The translations under genes and the position numbers were made by a program. From Sphingomonas yabuuchiae (lineage in GTDB: Bacteria; Pseudomonadota; Alphaproteobacteria; Sphingomonadales; Sphingomonadaceae), in the NCBI RefSeq assembly GCF_014199595.1, contig NZ_JACHNX010000001.1, forward strand, positions 434,001-498,000: 64,000 bases of DNA, read 5' to 3'. Below are positions 1-15,848 of this stretch, one piece after another (within the stretch, counting starts at the first letter, position 1; each line of letters opens with the position of its first letter). Under the pieces are notes generated by a model, which had not been told where the DNA came from, did no database searches, and saw only the letters and a list, made by a program, of their open reading frames with translations.

Positions 1-225
1 ATGTACGACCTGGGGGTCGCCTATTCGACCGGCTCGGGGGGCAAGCGCCTGGACCTGGTCGAGGCGCACAAATGGTTCAACCTGGCCGCGGTCGCGGGCT
101 TCCTGCCGGCGCAGATCGCCCGCGCCGAAGTGGCGGGCGACATGACCGCGCGCGAGATCGCCGAGGCTCAGCGCCAGGCGCGTGCTTTCCTGTACGGCAA
201 CATGCCACAGATGCGCGCGGCCTGA
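1..225 (+). CDS. Sel1-repeat family protein, C-terminal part or short form
   Basis: A 74-codon reading frame runs from the first base of the window. It carries one Sel1/TPR-like helical unit, with AHKWFNLAA at residues 22-30 as the recognisable core of Sel1 repeats in sphingomonads, followed by a helical tail (EIAEAQRQARAF). Sel1 repeats are protein-protein interaction modules. The ATG at base 1 may be internal, since relatives usually have a few residues before MYDLG, so the true start may lie outside the window. No signal peptide is visible. The specific role is unknown. Confidence 0.7.
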   Translation: MYDLGVAYSTGSGGKRLDLVEAHKWFNLAAVAGFLPAQIARAEVAGDMTAREIAEAQRQARAFLYGNMPQMRAA

Positions 226-281
226 CACCACGCTAACGCAGCATGGCCATTGGTGGTCGTGATGACGGGATGTGTGGGATA

Positions 282-536
282 ATGACGGAACAAGGCGTGA
301 GCGATGGCAAGGTGACCGTCAGCTTTTGGCGTCTCGCCGTTCACCTTGTGGTCACGATAGCCGTCAGCCTGTCCGTAACGATCATGCTCGAACGCTATGC
401 TGGCTTGCCGCGCTGGATGGTGGCCAATAGCTCCCGTGGCCGGTCTCTGGCCGGAATCATCGGATTGGCCGTCGCGCTGCTCTTTCGTCGAGGTTTCGCC
501 AAGCTCTTGCCGTTGGTGGAGCAGACGAACTCCTGA
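282..536 (+). CDS. small two-helix membrane protein, unknown function
   Basis: Unrecognised. The product is about 84 aa from the ATG at 282; an upstream in-frame ATG at 243 would add 13 residues. It has a hydrophobic helix near residues 12-34 (LAVHLVVTIAVSLSVTIML) and a second near 55-68 (GIIGLAVALLF), separated by a basic loop, so a small inner-membrane protein is likely. It is tandem to the Sel1 gene and convergent with topA. The opposite strand is also open here, so the coding claim rests on the membrane pattern alone. Confidence 0.4.
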   Translation: MTEQGVSDGKVTVSFWRLAVHLVVTIAVSLSVTIMLERYAGLPRWMVANSSRGRSLAGIIGLAVALLFRRGFAKLLPLVEQTNS

Positions 537-697
537 GGCGCGACATATATCGGGCGTTGAGACTGCCCTTGATATGTCAACCGCCACCAGGGTTGGTGAA
601 AAGCGCCGGATAGACGCGGCCTGGAACCGGCGGACCGCCGCGCGCTGATCCGCCCGAACGGGGCGGGTCGGGATCAGCTCACGGGATCATATTCGAC

Positions 698-3301
<2,604 letters not shown>

Positions 3302-3417
3302 GAGTGGTAAAACTACGTCCCTTACGTGTGTACGCGAGGATGGGGAGGGGGCGGGGGGAGGTCAAGCGGGGTTGAGGGCGGGTTCGGCTGGGGTTGGGAC
3401 GGGGGCTTGTAATGGGG

Positions 3418-3525
3418 CGTGGCCTTCGACTTCGCTCAGGTTGAACGGAGTTTTGGGAATATAAGGCCGCAGATACTTCCATCCGTTCGGCCATCCGTTC
3501 GGCCCGAGCGGAGTCGAAGGCCACG
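3418..3525. repeat. paired copies of a dispersed ~31-bp repeat in inverted orientation
   Basis: Bases 3418-3448 read CGTGGCCTTCGACTTCGCTC followed by AGGTTGAACGG. Bases 3495-3525 are an imperfect reverse complement of the same unit, so the pair can fold as a hairpin. The same unit recurs at 13455-13485, 13516-13544 and 33497-33527, with decayed copies at 47483-47513 and 47852-47885. All copies lie between genes. Confidence 0.85.
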
Positions 3526-3526
3526 C

Positions 3527-4030
3527 TCAGACCTCTCGTATGAAGCGCATGGCCTCCCCCCGATAATGCGGTCGGTCGTGCAGGACATAACCCAGCTTCT
3601 CCGCCAGCCGGATGGATTGCTGGTTGGCGGGTGAGATCATGCACTGGGTCGCGGGCGGTGCATGATGCTCGTCCATCCAGCGATGCGCGGCGGCCGCCGC
3701 CTCATAGGCATAGCCCTTGCCATGGGCGGCGCTGGTGAAGACCCAGGCGGCCTCCGGCATACTGTCCAGCCTGGGCGCGACCTCTCGCCGGAAATCCATG
3801 AATCCAGTCTCGCCGATATATTGCCCGGTCGTCCGATCCAGTACGGCGAACATTCCGTGGCCGAACACCGACCAATAGCCGATGAAGCGCAGCAATCGCA
3901 TCCACGCTTCCTCGCCGGTCATCGGCGCACCGGCGTGGCGGACCACCACCGGATCGGCAACCATCGCGGCATAGTCGTCGTAGTCCGCGACCTCATAGGG
4001 GCGCAGGGTCAGGCGTTCGGTCTGAATCAT
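3527..4030 (-). CDS. GNAT family N-acetyltransferase (RimJ/RimL-like)
   Basis: A 167-aa acetyltransferase of the GNAT fold. It opens with the ERLTLRPYE strand typical of RimJ/RimL-type enzymes, has the central TGQYIGETGF strand pair, and ends with the cofactor helix region (ANQQSIRLAEKLGYV) near residues 138-152. These proteins transfer acetyl from acetyl-CoA to an amine; the substrate cannot be read from the sequence. Its ATG overlaps the dprA stop by 4 nt (ATGA), so it is translationally coupled to dprA. A dispersed repeat lies directly downstream. Confidence 0.85.
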   Translation of the reverse strand: MIQTERLTLRPYEVADYDDYAAMVADPVVVRHAGAPMTGEEAWMRLLRFIGYWSVFGHGMFAVLDRTTGQYIGETGFMDFRREVAPRLDSMPEAAWVFTSAAHGKGYAYEAAAAAHRWMDEHHAPPATQCMISPANQQSIRLAEKLGYVLHDRPHYRGEAMRFIREV

Positions 4031-5106
4031 GTCAGCGCCACCCGCCCGCCCGCATGGCGCTCCAGCCGTCCGGCCAGTTCCAGTTCCAGCAGGATCGTCT
4101 GGACGATGGCGGAGGGGCGTCCGCTCTGGCGGATGAGTTCGTCGACCGTCACCGCGACCGGGCCGAGCAGATCGCTCACCCGCTGCCGGTCGCCATCGCT
4201 CGCCTCTTGCGGCGGCGGCGGCGCGTAGCGACTCTCGGGCGCGCGGACCATGCGGGCGTCGATGGGGCGAATCTGTTCCAGGATATCCCCCGCCGACTGG
4301 ATCAGCGTCGCGCCCTCGCGGATCAGCATGTTGCAGCCTTGCGCGCGCGGATCGGCGGGGTGGCCGGGCACCGCCATGACCTCGCGCCCCGCCTCACCCG
4401 CCAGCCGTGCGGTGATCAGCGAGCCGGAGCGCGGCGCGGCCTCGACCACCACCGTGCCTTGCGCGAGCCCTGCGATGATCCGGTTGCGCGAGGGGAAATG
4501 GCGAGCGAGCGGCTGCGTGCCCGGCGGTTGCTCGGCGATCAGCAGGCCGCGCGTGGCGACCTCCTCCTGCAACCGGGCGTTTTCGGGCGGGAAGGCGATG
4601 TCGATGCCGCTGGCGATGACGCCGATCGTGCCGCCCTCGAGCGCGCCGATATGCGCCGCCGTATCGATCCCGCGCGCCAGTCCGGAGGTGACGGGCACGC
4701 GCTGCGCCGCGAGGTCCTGCGCCAGCCCGCGTGCGAAGCGGCACGATGCGGCCGAGGCGTTGCGCGCACCGACCAGCGCCACGCCGCCGCGCTGCGCCAG
4801 GCCCATGTCGCCGCGTATGATCAATGCGGGCGGGGCGGTGTCGAGTTCGGCGAGCAGCGCGGGGTAATCGGGCTCACCCAGCAGGACATGACGCGCGCCG
4901 AGCCGTGCGACCGCCTCGATCTCGCGCGCGATCCCCGCCGGGTCGGCGGCCCTGGGTGCTTCTCCGCCGCCGCGCCGGGCAAGATGGGGCAGGGCGTCGA
5001 GCGCGGCCTGCGCCTCGCCGAATCGGGCCATCAATTGTCGCCAGGTGACGGGTCCGATGCCATGCGTCCGCAACAGCCGAAGCTGCGCGAACCGGGCGTC
5101 AGTCAC
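4027..5106 (-). CDS. dprA: DNA-processing protein DprA
   Basis: DprA/Smf binds incoming single-stranded DNA during natural transformation and loads RecA. The Rossmann-like core contains VGARNASAASC and the SGLARGIDTAAH signature, followed by FPSRNRIIAGL; a C-terminal winged-helix segment (VDELIRQSGRP) ends the protein. I chose the GTG at 5106, giving 359 aa and an 8-nt overlap with the plsY stop, because homology begins at TDARFAQLRLL. The open frame extends to an ATG at 5163, but those 19 residues look non-conserved and lie inside plsY. It sits in a plsY-dprA-GNAT operon. Confidence 0.93.
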   Translation of the reverse strand: MTDARFAQLRLLRTHGIGPVTWRQLMARFGEAQAALDALPHLARRGGGEAPRAADPAGIAREIEAVARLGARHVLLGEPDYPALLAELDTAPPALIIRGDMGLAQRGGVALVGARNASAASCRFARGLAQDLAAQRVPVTSGLARGIDTAAHIGALEGGTIGVIASGIDIAFPPENARLQEEVATRGLLIAEQPPGTQPLARHFPSRNRIIAGLAQGTVVVEAAPRSGSLITARLAGEAGREVMAVPGHPADPRAQGCNMLIREGATLIQSAGDILEQIRPIDARMVRAPESRYAPPPPQEASDGDRQRVSDLLGPVAVTVDELIRQSGRPSAIVQTILLELELAGRLERHAGGRVALT

Positions 5107-5734
5107 GCTTCTTGCCGATACGGGGTTCGGTCCCGGCCAGCAGACGCTCGATATTCGAGCCATGCTTCCAGACGACGATCAGCGCGAGTGCGATCAGCAG
5201 CAGCACCAGATCGAAGCGGCCCATCACCGCCGCCGCCAGCGGTGCGCTGACCGCCGCCGTCATCCCCGCCACGGCCGAGATACGGATGGTGGCGAGCAGG
5301 CCCAGCCAGACGACCGCATAGACGACACCCAGCGGCCAGTAGAGCGCGGTGACGACCCCCATCAACGTCGCGACACCCTTGCCCCCGCGAAACTTCAGCC
5401 AGATGGGGTAGCAATGCCCGACGAATGCGGCCGCCGCCGCCAGCACTTCCTCACCGGGCAGCCAGTGTCGGACGAGCAATACGGCGGCCACCCCCTTCAG
5501 CATGTCGAGGATCAGCGTCGCGGCGGCGAGTCCCTTGCGGCCGGTGCGCAGCACATTGGTCGCGCCGATATTACCCGACCCGATGCTGCGCAGATCACCC
5601 GCCCCAGCGGCGCGGGTCAGGATGATGCCGAACGGAATCGACCCCAGCAGATAGCCGATCAGCAAGGCCCAGGTCGGCGGCCCCCAGATGATTTCGGTCG
5701 GCAATAGTCTTCCCCTGTGCTCCGGGACAGACAT
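5099..5734 (-). CDS. plsY: acyl-phosphate glycerol-3-phosphate acyltransferase PlsY
   Basis: Integral-membrane acyltransferase of 211 aa that transfers an acyl group from acyl-phosphate to glycerol-3-phosphate, the first step of phospholipid synthesis. The three conserved PlsY motifs are present: LGSIPFG near residue 30, GSGNIGATN near 52-60, and RGGKGVAT near 117. At least five hydrophobic helices are visible. The gene heads a minus-strand operon with dprA and is divergent from murI, leaving a gap of about 73 bp that must hold both promoters. Confidence 0.95.
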   Translation of the reverse strand: MSVPEHRGRLLPTEIIWGPPTWALLIGYLLGSIPFGIILTRAAGAGDLRSIGSGNIGATNVLRTGRKGLAAATLILDMLKGVAAVLLVRHWLPGEEVLAAAAAFVGHCYPIWLKFRGGKGVATLMGVVTALYWPLGVVYAVVWLGLLATIRISAVAGMTAAVSAPLAAAVMGRFDLVLLLIALALIVVWKHGSNIERLLAGTEPRIGKKRD

Positions 5735-5807
5735 AGAACATGCGTGCTGGCCTGTCCAATCCGGCGCGGCTCTGGTTTCGGACGCGCACGGCGCTTATGA
5801 GGCGGGG

Positions 5808-6605
5808 ATGAGCGATGCGCGTCCCATCCTGTTCTTCGATTCCGGTGTGGGCGGGCTGTCGATCGCGGGGCCTGCACGCGCCGCCTTGCCGACCGCGCCC
5901 TTCGTCTATGTCGCCGATAGTGCGGGCTTTCCTTATGGCGAGAAAACCGAGGCGGAGATTGCGGGCCGGGTGCCCGCGCTGCTCGGGCGGCTGGCGGAGC
6001 GGTATCGGCCGCGCCTGATCGTTATCGCGTGCAACACGGCCTCGACCATTGCACTGCCCGCCGTGCGCGCGGCGCTGGACCTGCCGGTAGTCGGCACGGT
6101 GCCTGCGATCAAACCGGCGGCGGCGATGAGCGAGACGCGCACCATCGGCGTGCTGGGCACGCGCGCGACGGTGCGGCAGGCCTATGTCGACGATCTGGCG
6201 GCGCGCTTTGCCGGCGATTGTCGGGTGGTCCGGCATGGCTCGGCCGAACTGGTGGAATTGGCCGAGGCGAAGCTGCGTGGCGAGGCCCTTTCCTCCCGAG
6301 CCTTTGCGGCGGTGCTGGGCGGGTTGTTCGGGCAAGAGGGCGGCGACGCCATCGACGTCATCGTCAATGCCTGCACCCATTTCCCGCTGGTCGAGGCCGA
6401 ACTGGCGGCGGCGGCCCCTCGACCGATGCGTTTCGTCGACGGCGGGCCTGGCATCGCACGGCGAATCGCGTTCCTGACAGAGGGACAGGACTGGCCCGCC
6501 TCGGCGGGCGAGGGCGTGGCGGTGTTCACGCGGCTCGGCGACCGGGAACATGCGCTGGCGCCCGGGCTGGCGGCGCGGGGGTTCACGCGGATCGAAGCTC
6601 TTTGA
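5808..6605 (+). CDS. murI: glutamate racemase
   Basis: Cofactor-independent racemase of 265 aa that supplies D-glutamate for peptidoglycan. The N-terminal FFDSGVGGLS loop and the two catalytic cysteines, in ACNTAS and NACTHFPL, are intact. The reading frame is open back to 5688, but the family start matches the ATG at 5808 (MSDARPILFFDSG). It is divergent from plsY and convergent with the ada-like gene downstream. Confidence 0.95.
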   Translation: MSDARPILFFDSGVGGLSIAGPARAALPTAPFVYVADSAGFPYGEKTEAEIAGRVPALLGRLAERYRPRLIVIACNTASTIALPAVRAALDLPVVGTVPAIKPAAAMSETRTIGVLGTRATVRQAYVDDLAARFAGDCRVVRHGSAELVELAEAKLRGEALSSRAFAAVLGGLFGQEGGDAIDVIVNACTHFPLVEAELAAAAPRPMRFVDGGPGIARRIAFLTEGQDWPASAGEGVAVFTRLGDREHALAPGLAARGFTRIEAL

Positions 6606-6702
6606 TGGCCCTTCGTTCGCATTGAACGGACGAGGGGCGCGCGCCAAGCCCAGCTAACCCAGGCCAAGTCGGGGCGTAGATGACGTACGAACTCCCGGTC
6701 GG

Positions 6703-7545
6703 TCATGCCCCCAGCAGCGCCCGCGACACCGCCTCGATAAAGGCGGTACGCCGCGCGGGTTCGGCAAGCTGCGGGTCGGGAATGTCGGTCGCGGTGACGA
6801 TCCGGGTGATCTGGTCGCGTCGGGGTTCGTCCGCCGGGCGGATATCGGCGGCGGGCAGCGAGCGGACCAGCGCCTGTTCGTCCTCCTCGAAGGCGATCCG
6901 GGCGATGCCCCGGTCGGTCGTCGCGACCAGCAGCGGCCCCATCGGCGAAGGCGCGATGGTCCAACCGACGCTCACGCCTTCGCCGCCACGCCGCCATTGT
7001 CCCGGCGCCATGCCCAGCCGCTGGTCGCTGTCCGCATAGAAGCGGCTGGGGGCGGCATAGCCCGCCTCGTACAGTGCGGCGGTGATGCTGGGTTCGGCGG
7101 CCAGCGCCTGTGCGGCGCGGGCGGAGCGACGCGCCCTGGCATAAGCGGCAGGCGTCACCCCGGTCGCGCGCTTGAACAGCCGGTGGAAATGATGCGGGGC
7201 ATAGCCGACCTGGGCCGCCAGCGTTTCCAGCGACGGCGGGGCATCGGCCGCCTCGATCAGGGCGATCGCCGCCGCTACCGCCTGCCGGTCGCGCGCCACC
7301 GTATCGGGCAGGCAGCGCAGGCACGCGCGGAACCCTTCCGCACGCGCGGCCTGTGGATTGTCCAGGAACCGGACATGTTCGCGTCGGGGGCGCCGTGCCG
7401 CACAACTCGGGCGGCAGTAGATACCGGTCGTCTTCACCGCGACGACGAACCGCCCGTCAGAGGACCGGTCCCGCGCGGCGAAGGCGGCCCAGGCGGCGTC
7501 TTCGTCGATGGCGTCGCGGGCCGCAGCGGGCGGGGTGTCGGTCAT
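6703..7545 (-). CDS. Ada-like methylphosphotriester sensor and AraC-type regulator, lacking the C-terminal methyltransferase domain
   Basis: 280 aa. Residues about 15-82 form the Ada zinc domain with all four cysteines (Cys44, Cys48, Cys75, Cys78), which in Ada accepts methyl groups from DNA phosphotriesters. An AraC-type helix-turn-helix domain follows at about 85-185. Residues 190-280 resemble the ribonuclease-like domain that precedes the O6-methylguanine methyltransferase core. The protein stops at RRTAFIEAVSRALLGA, where full-length Ada enters the catalytic domain; the PCHR active-site motif is absent. Only 97 bp separate the stop from murI, so the missing domain is not in another frame. 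It probably remains a methylation-responsive activator. Confidence 0.85.
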   Translation of the reverse strand: MTDTPPAAARDAIDEDAAWAAFAARDRSSDGRFVVAVKTTGIYCRPSCAARRPRREHVRFLDNPQAARAEGFRACLRCLPDTVARDRQAVAAAIALIEAADAPPSLETLAAQVGYAPHHFHRLFKRATGVTPAAYARARRSARAAQALAAEPSITAALYEAGYAAPSRFYADSDQRLGMAPGQWRRGGEGVSVGWTIAPSPMGPLLVATTDRGIARIAFEEDEQALVRSLPAADIRPADEPRRDQITRIVTATDIPDPQLAEPARRTAFIEAVSRALLGA

Positions 7546-7760
7546 GGCCGGACGATTGTGGCAAAATCCATTGTGGCTTTCATCCCACGGCTTGCGGCCA
7601 AAGCTCTCACGCTTGCGTCACCAACCTGTCATAACATGTGCCACGCAGCTTGCATCCAAAGGTTCCCGATGCTAACCGCCCGCCAACCCATCGGAGGCGC
7701 GTTTTTCGCGCCCCGTTCCCCATGGGGCCAACCCGTTCGTTGTTCGAGGAATTCGCATCC

Positions 7761-9873
<2,113 letters not shown>

Positions 9874-9886
9874 GACGGCATGTAAG

Positions 9887-9986
9887 CCCTCTCCCCTCCG
9901 GGGGGAGGGTTGGGTGAGGGGCGCCAGACAGGCCGTCTCATCCGTGGCAGCCCCTCACCCCGGCCCTCTCCCCCGTGGGGAGGGAG
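9887..9986. repeat. GC-rich inverted repeat between atpA and atpG
   Basis: Arms CCCTCTCCCCTCCGGGGGG and CCCTCTCCCCCGTGGGGAGG bound a ~100-bp insert with internal symmetry (GGGTGAGGGGC against GCCCCTCACCC). Similar palindromes occur at 19862, 25057 and 47681. It splits the ATP synthase operon between atpA and atpG, and the atpG ribosome-binding site (GAAGAAGGA) lies immediately after it, so the transcript must carry the stem-loop. Confidence 0.85.
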
Positions 9987-9999
9987 AAGAAGGACTAAG

Positions 10000-10874
10000 A
10001 TGGCGTCCCTCAAGGCCCTCAAGATCCGGATCAACTCGGTCAAGTCGACCCAGAAGATCACCAAGGCGATGAAGATGGTCGCCGCCGCCAAGCTGCGCCG
10101 GGCGCAGGACGCGGCGCAGAACGGCCGTCCCTATGCCGAGCGTCTCGAAGCGGTGATGGCCGGTATGGCCGCACGCGTCGGTGGCGTCGGTGCGTCGCCG
10201 CTGCTGGCGGGCACCGGCAAGGACGATGTCCAGCTGCTGGTCGTCGCCACCTCGGAGCGTGGTCTGGCGGGTGCGTTCAACACGAACATCGTCCGCGCCG
10301 CGCGCCGCAAGGCCGAAGAGCTGACCGCGCAGGGCAAGACGGTGAAGTTCTACCTCGCGGGCAAGAAGGGGCGCGTGCTGAAGCGCTTCTTCCCGAACGC
10401 GATCCTCGCCGATCACGACATGAGCGCGATCAAGGCGCCCGAGTTCGACGACGCGCGCGTCATCGCCGACGATCTGATCGCGCGGTTCGAGCGCGGCGAG
10501 TTCGACGTGGCGCATCTGTTCTACTCGAAGTTCGTCTCGGCGCTGGTGCAGGACCCCGTCTCGCAGCAGTTGATCCCCGTGCCGATGCCCGCGCCCAGCA
10601 AGGGTGAGACGTCGGTCGAGGCGGTCGCCGAGTTCGAGCCGAGCGAGGAAGATATCCTCGACGCGCTGCTGCCGCGCAACGTCGCGGTGCAGATCTTCCG
10701 CGCGCTGCTGGAAAACCAGGCCGGTTTCTACGGTTCGCAGATGAACGCGATGGACAATGCCACGCGCAACGCGGGCGACATGATCCGCCGTCTGTCGATC
10801 CAGTATAACCGGACCCGTCAGGCCGCGATCACCACCGAGCTGGTCGAAATCATCTCGGGCGCCGAGGCGCTCTG

Positions 10875-10875
<1 letters not shown>
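10000..10875 (+). CDS. atpG: F1F0 ATP synthase subunit gamma
   Basis: Central rotor shaft of F1, 291 aa. It starts MASLKALKIRINSVKSTQKITKAMKMVAAAK-like (residues 1-25 are the diagnostic N-terminal helix), and the C-terminal helix contains MDNATRNAGDMI. The frame is open upstream through the palindrome, but the ATG at 10000 has the family start and a GA-rich ribosome-binding site 6-10 nt upstream. Its TGA overlaps the ATG of the next gene by one base. Confidence 0.98.
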
Positions 10876-12939
<2,064 letters not shown>

Positions 12940-12940
<1 letters not shown>

Positions 12941-13122
12941 TGTCCGCGCCGCGCCGCGAGGACGCGGTCAACGATGTCTGTCCCTGGTCGGGTAAGCCGA
13001 TCAGCGACGACGGGTTGACGGTCTATCGCGGCGCGGCGGTCGGCTTCTGCAATCCTGGTTGCCGGGACAAGTTCGACGCGGCCATTACCGCGTTCGACCG
13101 CGCGATTGAAACGAGACCCTGA
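12940..13122 (+). CDS. small Cys-rich protein between atpD and atpC (YHS/TRASH-like)
   Basis: 60 aa. It contains CPWSGKPI and, 20 residues on, [14 protein letters not shown], a spacing that resembles YHS/TRASH-type metal-binding fingers. Its ATG overlaps the atpD stop by one base, and atpC starts one base after its stop, so it is a regular member of the operon. Relatives of this size are sometimes labelled glutathione S-transferase in databases, but nothing here supports a GST fold. Function unknown; metal binding is an inference from the cysteine spacing. Confidence 0.75.
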
Positions 13123-13123
13123 C

Positions 13124-13375
13124 ATGCTGCACTTCGAACTCGTGACCCCCGAAAAGCTCCTCCGCTCGGAGGAGGTGCATATGGTGGTCGTCCCCGGCAC
13201 CGAGGGCGATTTCGGCGTGCTGGAGGGCCATGCGCCTTTCATGTCGACCGTTCGCGACGGCGCGATCCAGGTTTACCGCACCGAAAAGGGCGAGCCGGAA
13301 TCGATCCAGATCCGTGGTGGCTTCGCCGAGGTGGGGCCGAAGGGCCTGACCGTTCTGGCGGAGCATGCGGGGTAA
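13124..13375 (+). CDS. atpC: F1F0 ATP synthase subunit epsilon
   Basis: Rotor subunit of 83 aa. [13 protein letters not shown] begins the family beta-sandwich, and [18 protein letters not shown] is the signature. The C-terminal helical hairpin found in E. coli epsilon is missing, as in many alphaproteobacteria. The start is the ATG at 13124; an ATG at 13106 in the same frame would overlap the previous gene. It is the last gene of the operon and a terminator follows. Confidence 0.95.
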   Translation: MLHFELVTPEKLLRSEEVHMVVVPGTEGDFGVLEGHAPFMSTVRDGAIQVYRTEKGEPESIQIRGGFAEVGPKGLTVLAEHAG

Positions 13376-13405
13376 GGCTTTTTCGCCTTTTCACCGGGTT
13401 TTGAG

Positions 13406-13438
13406 ACGGTCGCGGCGGAAGTCGCGGCCGTTTTTCTT
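13406..13438 (+). terminator. rho-independent terminator of the atp operon
   Basis: An inverted repeat pairs CGGTCGCG with CGCGGCCG (one G-U pair) and is followed by TTTTTCTTT, about 30 bp after the atpC stop. Confidence 0.75.
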
Positions 13439-13454
13439 TGGGGTGAGGGCGGGG

Positions 13455-13655
13455 CGTGGCCTTCGACTTCGCTCAGGCTGAACGGGGCGAGGGGAACAGG
13501 GTCTTACAGCAACATCCGTTCAGCCTGAGCGAAGTCGAAGGCCAAGGGAAAACCCGTCCCCATGCGGTAAGCCCCTCCCGCTTGCGGGAGGGGTTTGGGG
13601 AGGGCCCGCCCGCGGCCTTTCCCTCCCCCATCCCCTCCCGCTTGCGGGAGGGGCG
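13455..13655. repeat. repeat-filled spacer between atpC and priA
   Basis: Two copies of the 31-bp dispersed unit face each other (13455-13485 and 13516-13544). They are followed by two direct copies of a short perfect palindrome, CCCCTCCCGCTTGCGGGAGG plus GG, at 13572-13593 and 13632-13653. Together with the terminator these fill the 301-bp gap; no gene is visible. Confidence 0.85.
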
Positions 13656-13676
13656 TGTTTGGGGCGATCGGCGCGC

Positions 13677-15848
13677 TTACAAAAAGCTGTACGGATCCAC
13701 ATCCACCGCGACCCGCACCTTGGCCGACCATTCCAGCTCGCCCAGCCATTCGCGAATCACATCCTGCACTGCCAGCGCCCGCCGGGCATGGACCAGCAGC
13801 CGAAACCGATGCCGCCCGCGTAGCATCGCCAACGGCGCAGGCGCGGGGCCGAAGACATGCATCCCGTCCACCTTGGGGGCCGCGCGCGCGATCATATTGG
13901 CCGCCGATTGGGCCGCCCCCTGATCCTCCGAGGACACGATGATCGCGGCATAGCGGCCGAAGGGTGGCGCATCCGCATCGCGCCGGGCCTCGGTCTCGGC
14001 CGTATAGAAGGCCTCCGCATCGCCCGTCACCAGCGCCTGCATCACTTGCGCCTTGGGGCTGTGCGTCTGGATGAAGACATGCCCCGGCTTGGCCCCCCGC
14101 CCGGCACGCCCCGACACCTGCCGGATCTGCTGGAAGGTCCGTTCCGCCGCGCGCAGGTCGCCGCCGTCCAGACCCAGGTCGGCGTCGATCACGCCGACCA
14201 AGGTCAGGTTGGGGAAGTGATAGCCCTTGGTGATCAGCTGCGTGCCGACGACGATATCGATATCGCCCGCCTCCATCCGCCCGACGAACTCGGCCGCCTT
14301 GGCGGGGGACCAGATGGTGTCGGAGGTGACGACCGCGATCTTCGCTTCCGGAAACAGCGCCGTCGCCTCGTCGGCGATCCGCTCGACGCCGGGGCCGCAG
14401 GCAACCAGCGTATCCTCGCCGTCGCATTCGGGGCAGGCGCGCGGCGTGGGCAGGACATGGCCGCAATGATGGCAGGCCAGCCGCCGGACCAGCCGGTGTT
14501 CGACCATCCAGGCAGTACAGTTGGGGCATTGAAACCGATGCCCACAGGTCCGGCACAAGGTCAGCGGGGCATAGCCGCGCCGGTTAAGATAGAGCAGCGA
14601 CTGTTCGCGCTTCTCCAGCACATCCTTCATCGCCGCGACCAGCTTGGGCGCGATCCAGCGGCCGCGCTCGGGCGGGTTCTGGATCAGATCGATCGCCTCG
14701 ATCGTCGGCATCTGCGCGGGGCCGAAGCGGCCGGGCAGCTTGACCTCGGTATAGCGGCCTAGCGCGACTTGTTGCCGCGTCTCGATCGCGGGGGTGGCGG
14801 AGGCGAGGATGACGGGGCAGGGCTCGAACTTGCCGCGCATCACCGCGACGTCACGGGCGTGGTAATGAACGCCGTCTTCCTGCTTGAAGCTGGTTTCATG
14901 CGCCTCGTCGACGACGATGAGCCCAAGATTGCGATAGGGCAGGAACAAGGCCGAGCGCGCGCCGACCGTCACCAGCCCCTGGCCGCTGGCGATGGCCCGC
15001 CAGGCGCGGCGTCGCTGCGACGAGCGCAGGCCCGAATGCCACGCCACCGGCTCGCAGCCGAAGCGGTCGTGGAACCGCTTGAGGAACGGCTCGGTCAGTG
15101 CGATCTCGGGAAGCAGGACCAGCACCTGCCGCCCCTCGGCAATCGCCTGCGCCACCGCCTCGAAATACACCTCGGTCTTGCCCGATCCGGTCACGCCGTC
15201 GAGCAGCACCGGCTGGAAACTATGCGCGGTGACGCCCGCGACCAAAATGTCCGCCGCCGTGCGCTGGTCCTCAGACAGGGCGGGGCGGTGATGGTCGGGG
15301 TCGGGGAGGGGAAAGGGGCTGTCGATATCGACCTCGACGCCTTCGATCGCGCCGTTCTTCACCAGCCCTCGGATGACCGCGTCGGAGACATCGGCCATCG
15401 TCGCCAACTCGCGGATCAGACCCTGGCGGTCGCCGATCCGCTCCAGCGCCTGCGCCCGCTGCGGGGTCAGGCGGTCGGGGACATGGCCGGTGACGCGATA
15501 TTCGGTGACGGTCCGCGCGCCTTCCAGCGCCGAGGTGGACGAAAGGGCCATGCGCACGACGGCAGCGGGCGGCGCGAGATAATAGTCCGCCGTCCATTCG
15601 ATCAGCCGCCGCAGCGCATCGGGCAGGGGCGGCGCATCGGCCACGCCCAGCAGCGGGCGCAGGCGATTGTCGCCGACCTCGGCGTCGGAGGGCATCCGCT
15701 CCGGCTCCCACACCACGCCGAGCAATTGGCGGGGCCCGAGCGGCGCGACGACGATCGACCCCGGCTCGACCGTCATCCCGTGCGGCACACGATAGTCGAG
15801 AGGGCCGAGCGCGGAGTTCAGGACAAGGACGCGGACGCGCGAAGACAT
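13677..15848 (-). CDS. priA: primosomal protein N' (replication restart helicase)
   Basis: A 723-aa 3'-5' helicase that reloads the replisome at stalled forks. An N-terminal DNA-binding domain (about 1-190) precedes the helicase core with GVTGSGKTEV (Walker A) and the DEAH box (VVDEAHETS). A zinc-binding insertion has four CxxC pairs (CRTCG, CPNC, CHHCG, CPEC), and a RecA-like second lobe follows with GTQLITKGYHFP and QVSGRAGRG. The frame is open to 15920, but MSSRVRVLVLN at 15848 is the natural start. It ends beside a repeat array. Confidence 0.97.
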   Translation of the reverse strand: MSSRVRVLVLNSALGPLDYRVPHGMTVEPGSIVVAPLGPRQLLGVVWEPERMPSDAEVGDNRLRPLLGVADAPPLPDALRRLIEWTADYYLAPPAAVVRMALSSTSALEGARTVTEYRVTGHVPDRLTPQRAQALERIGDRQGLIRELATMADVSDAVIRGLVKNGAIEGVEVDIDSPFPLPDPDHHRPALSEDQRTAADILVAGVTAHSFQPVLLDGVTGSGKTEVYFEAVAQAIAEGRQVLVLLPEIALTEPFLKRFHDRFGCEPVAWHSGLRSSQRRRAWRAIASGQGLVTVGARSALFLPYRNLGLIVVDEAHETSFKQEDGVHYHARDVAVMRGKFEPCPVILASATPAIETRQQVALGRYTEVKLPGRFGPAQMPTIEAIDLIQNPPERGRWIAPKLVAAMKDVLEKREQSLLYLNRRGYAPLTLCRTCGHRFQCPNCTAWMVEHRLVRRLACHHCGHVLPTPRACPECDGEDTLVACGPGVERIADEATALFPEAKIAVVTSDTIWSPAKAAEFVGRMEAGDIDIVVGTQLITKGYHFPNLTLVGVIDADLGLDGGDLRAAERTFQQIRQVSGRAGRGAKPGHVFIQTHSPKAQVMQALVTGDAEAFYTAETEARRDADAPPFGRYAAIIVSSEDQGAAQSAANMIARAAPKVDGMHVFGPAPAPLAMLRGRHRFRLLVHARRALAVQDVIREWLGELEWSAKVRVAVDVDPYSFL

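Noticed and set aside
13572..13653. Short palindromes read as terminators for priA or atpC
   Set aside because: They lack U-runs on either strand and occur as a dispersed family; the true atpC terminator is upstream at 13406.
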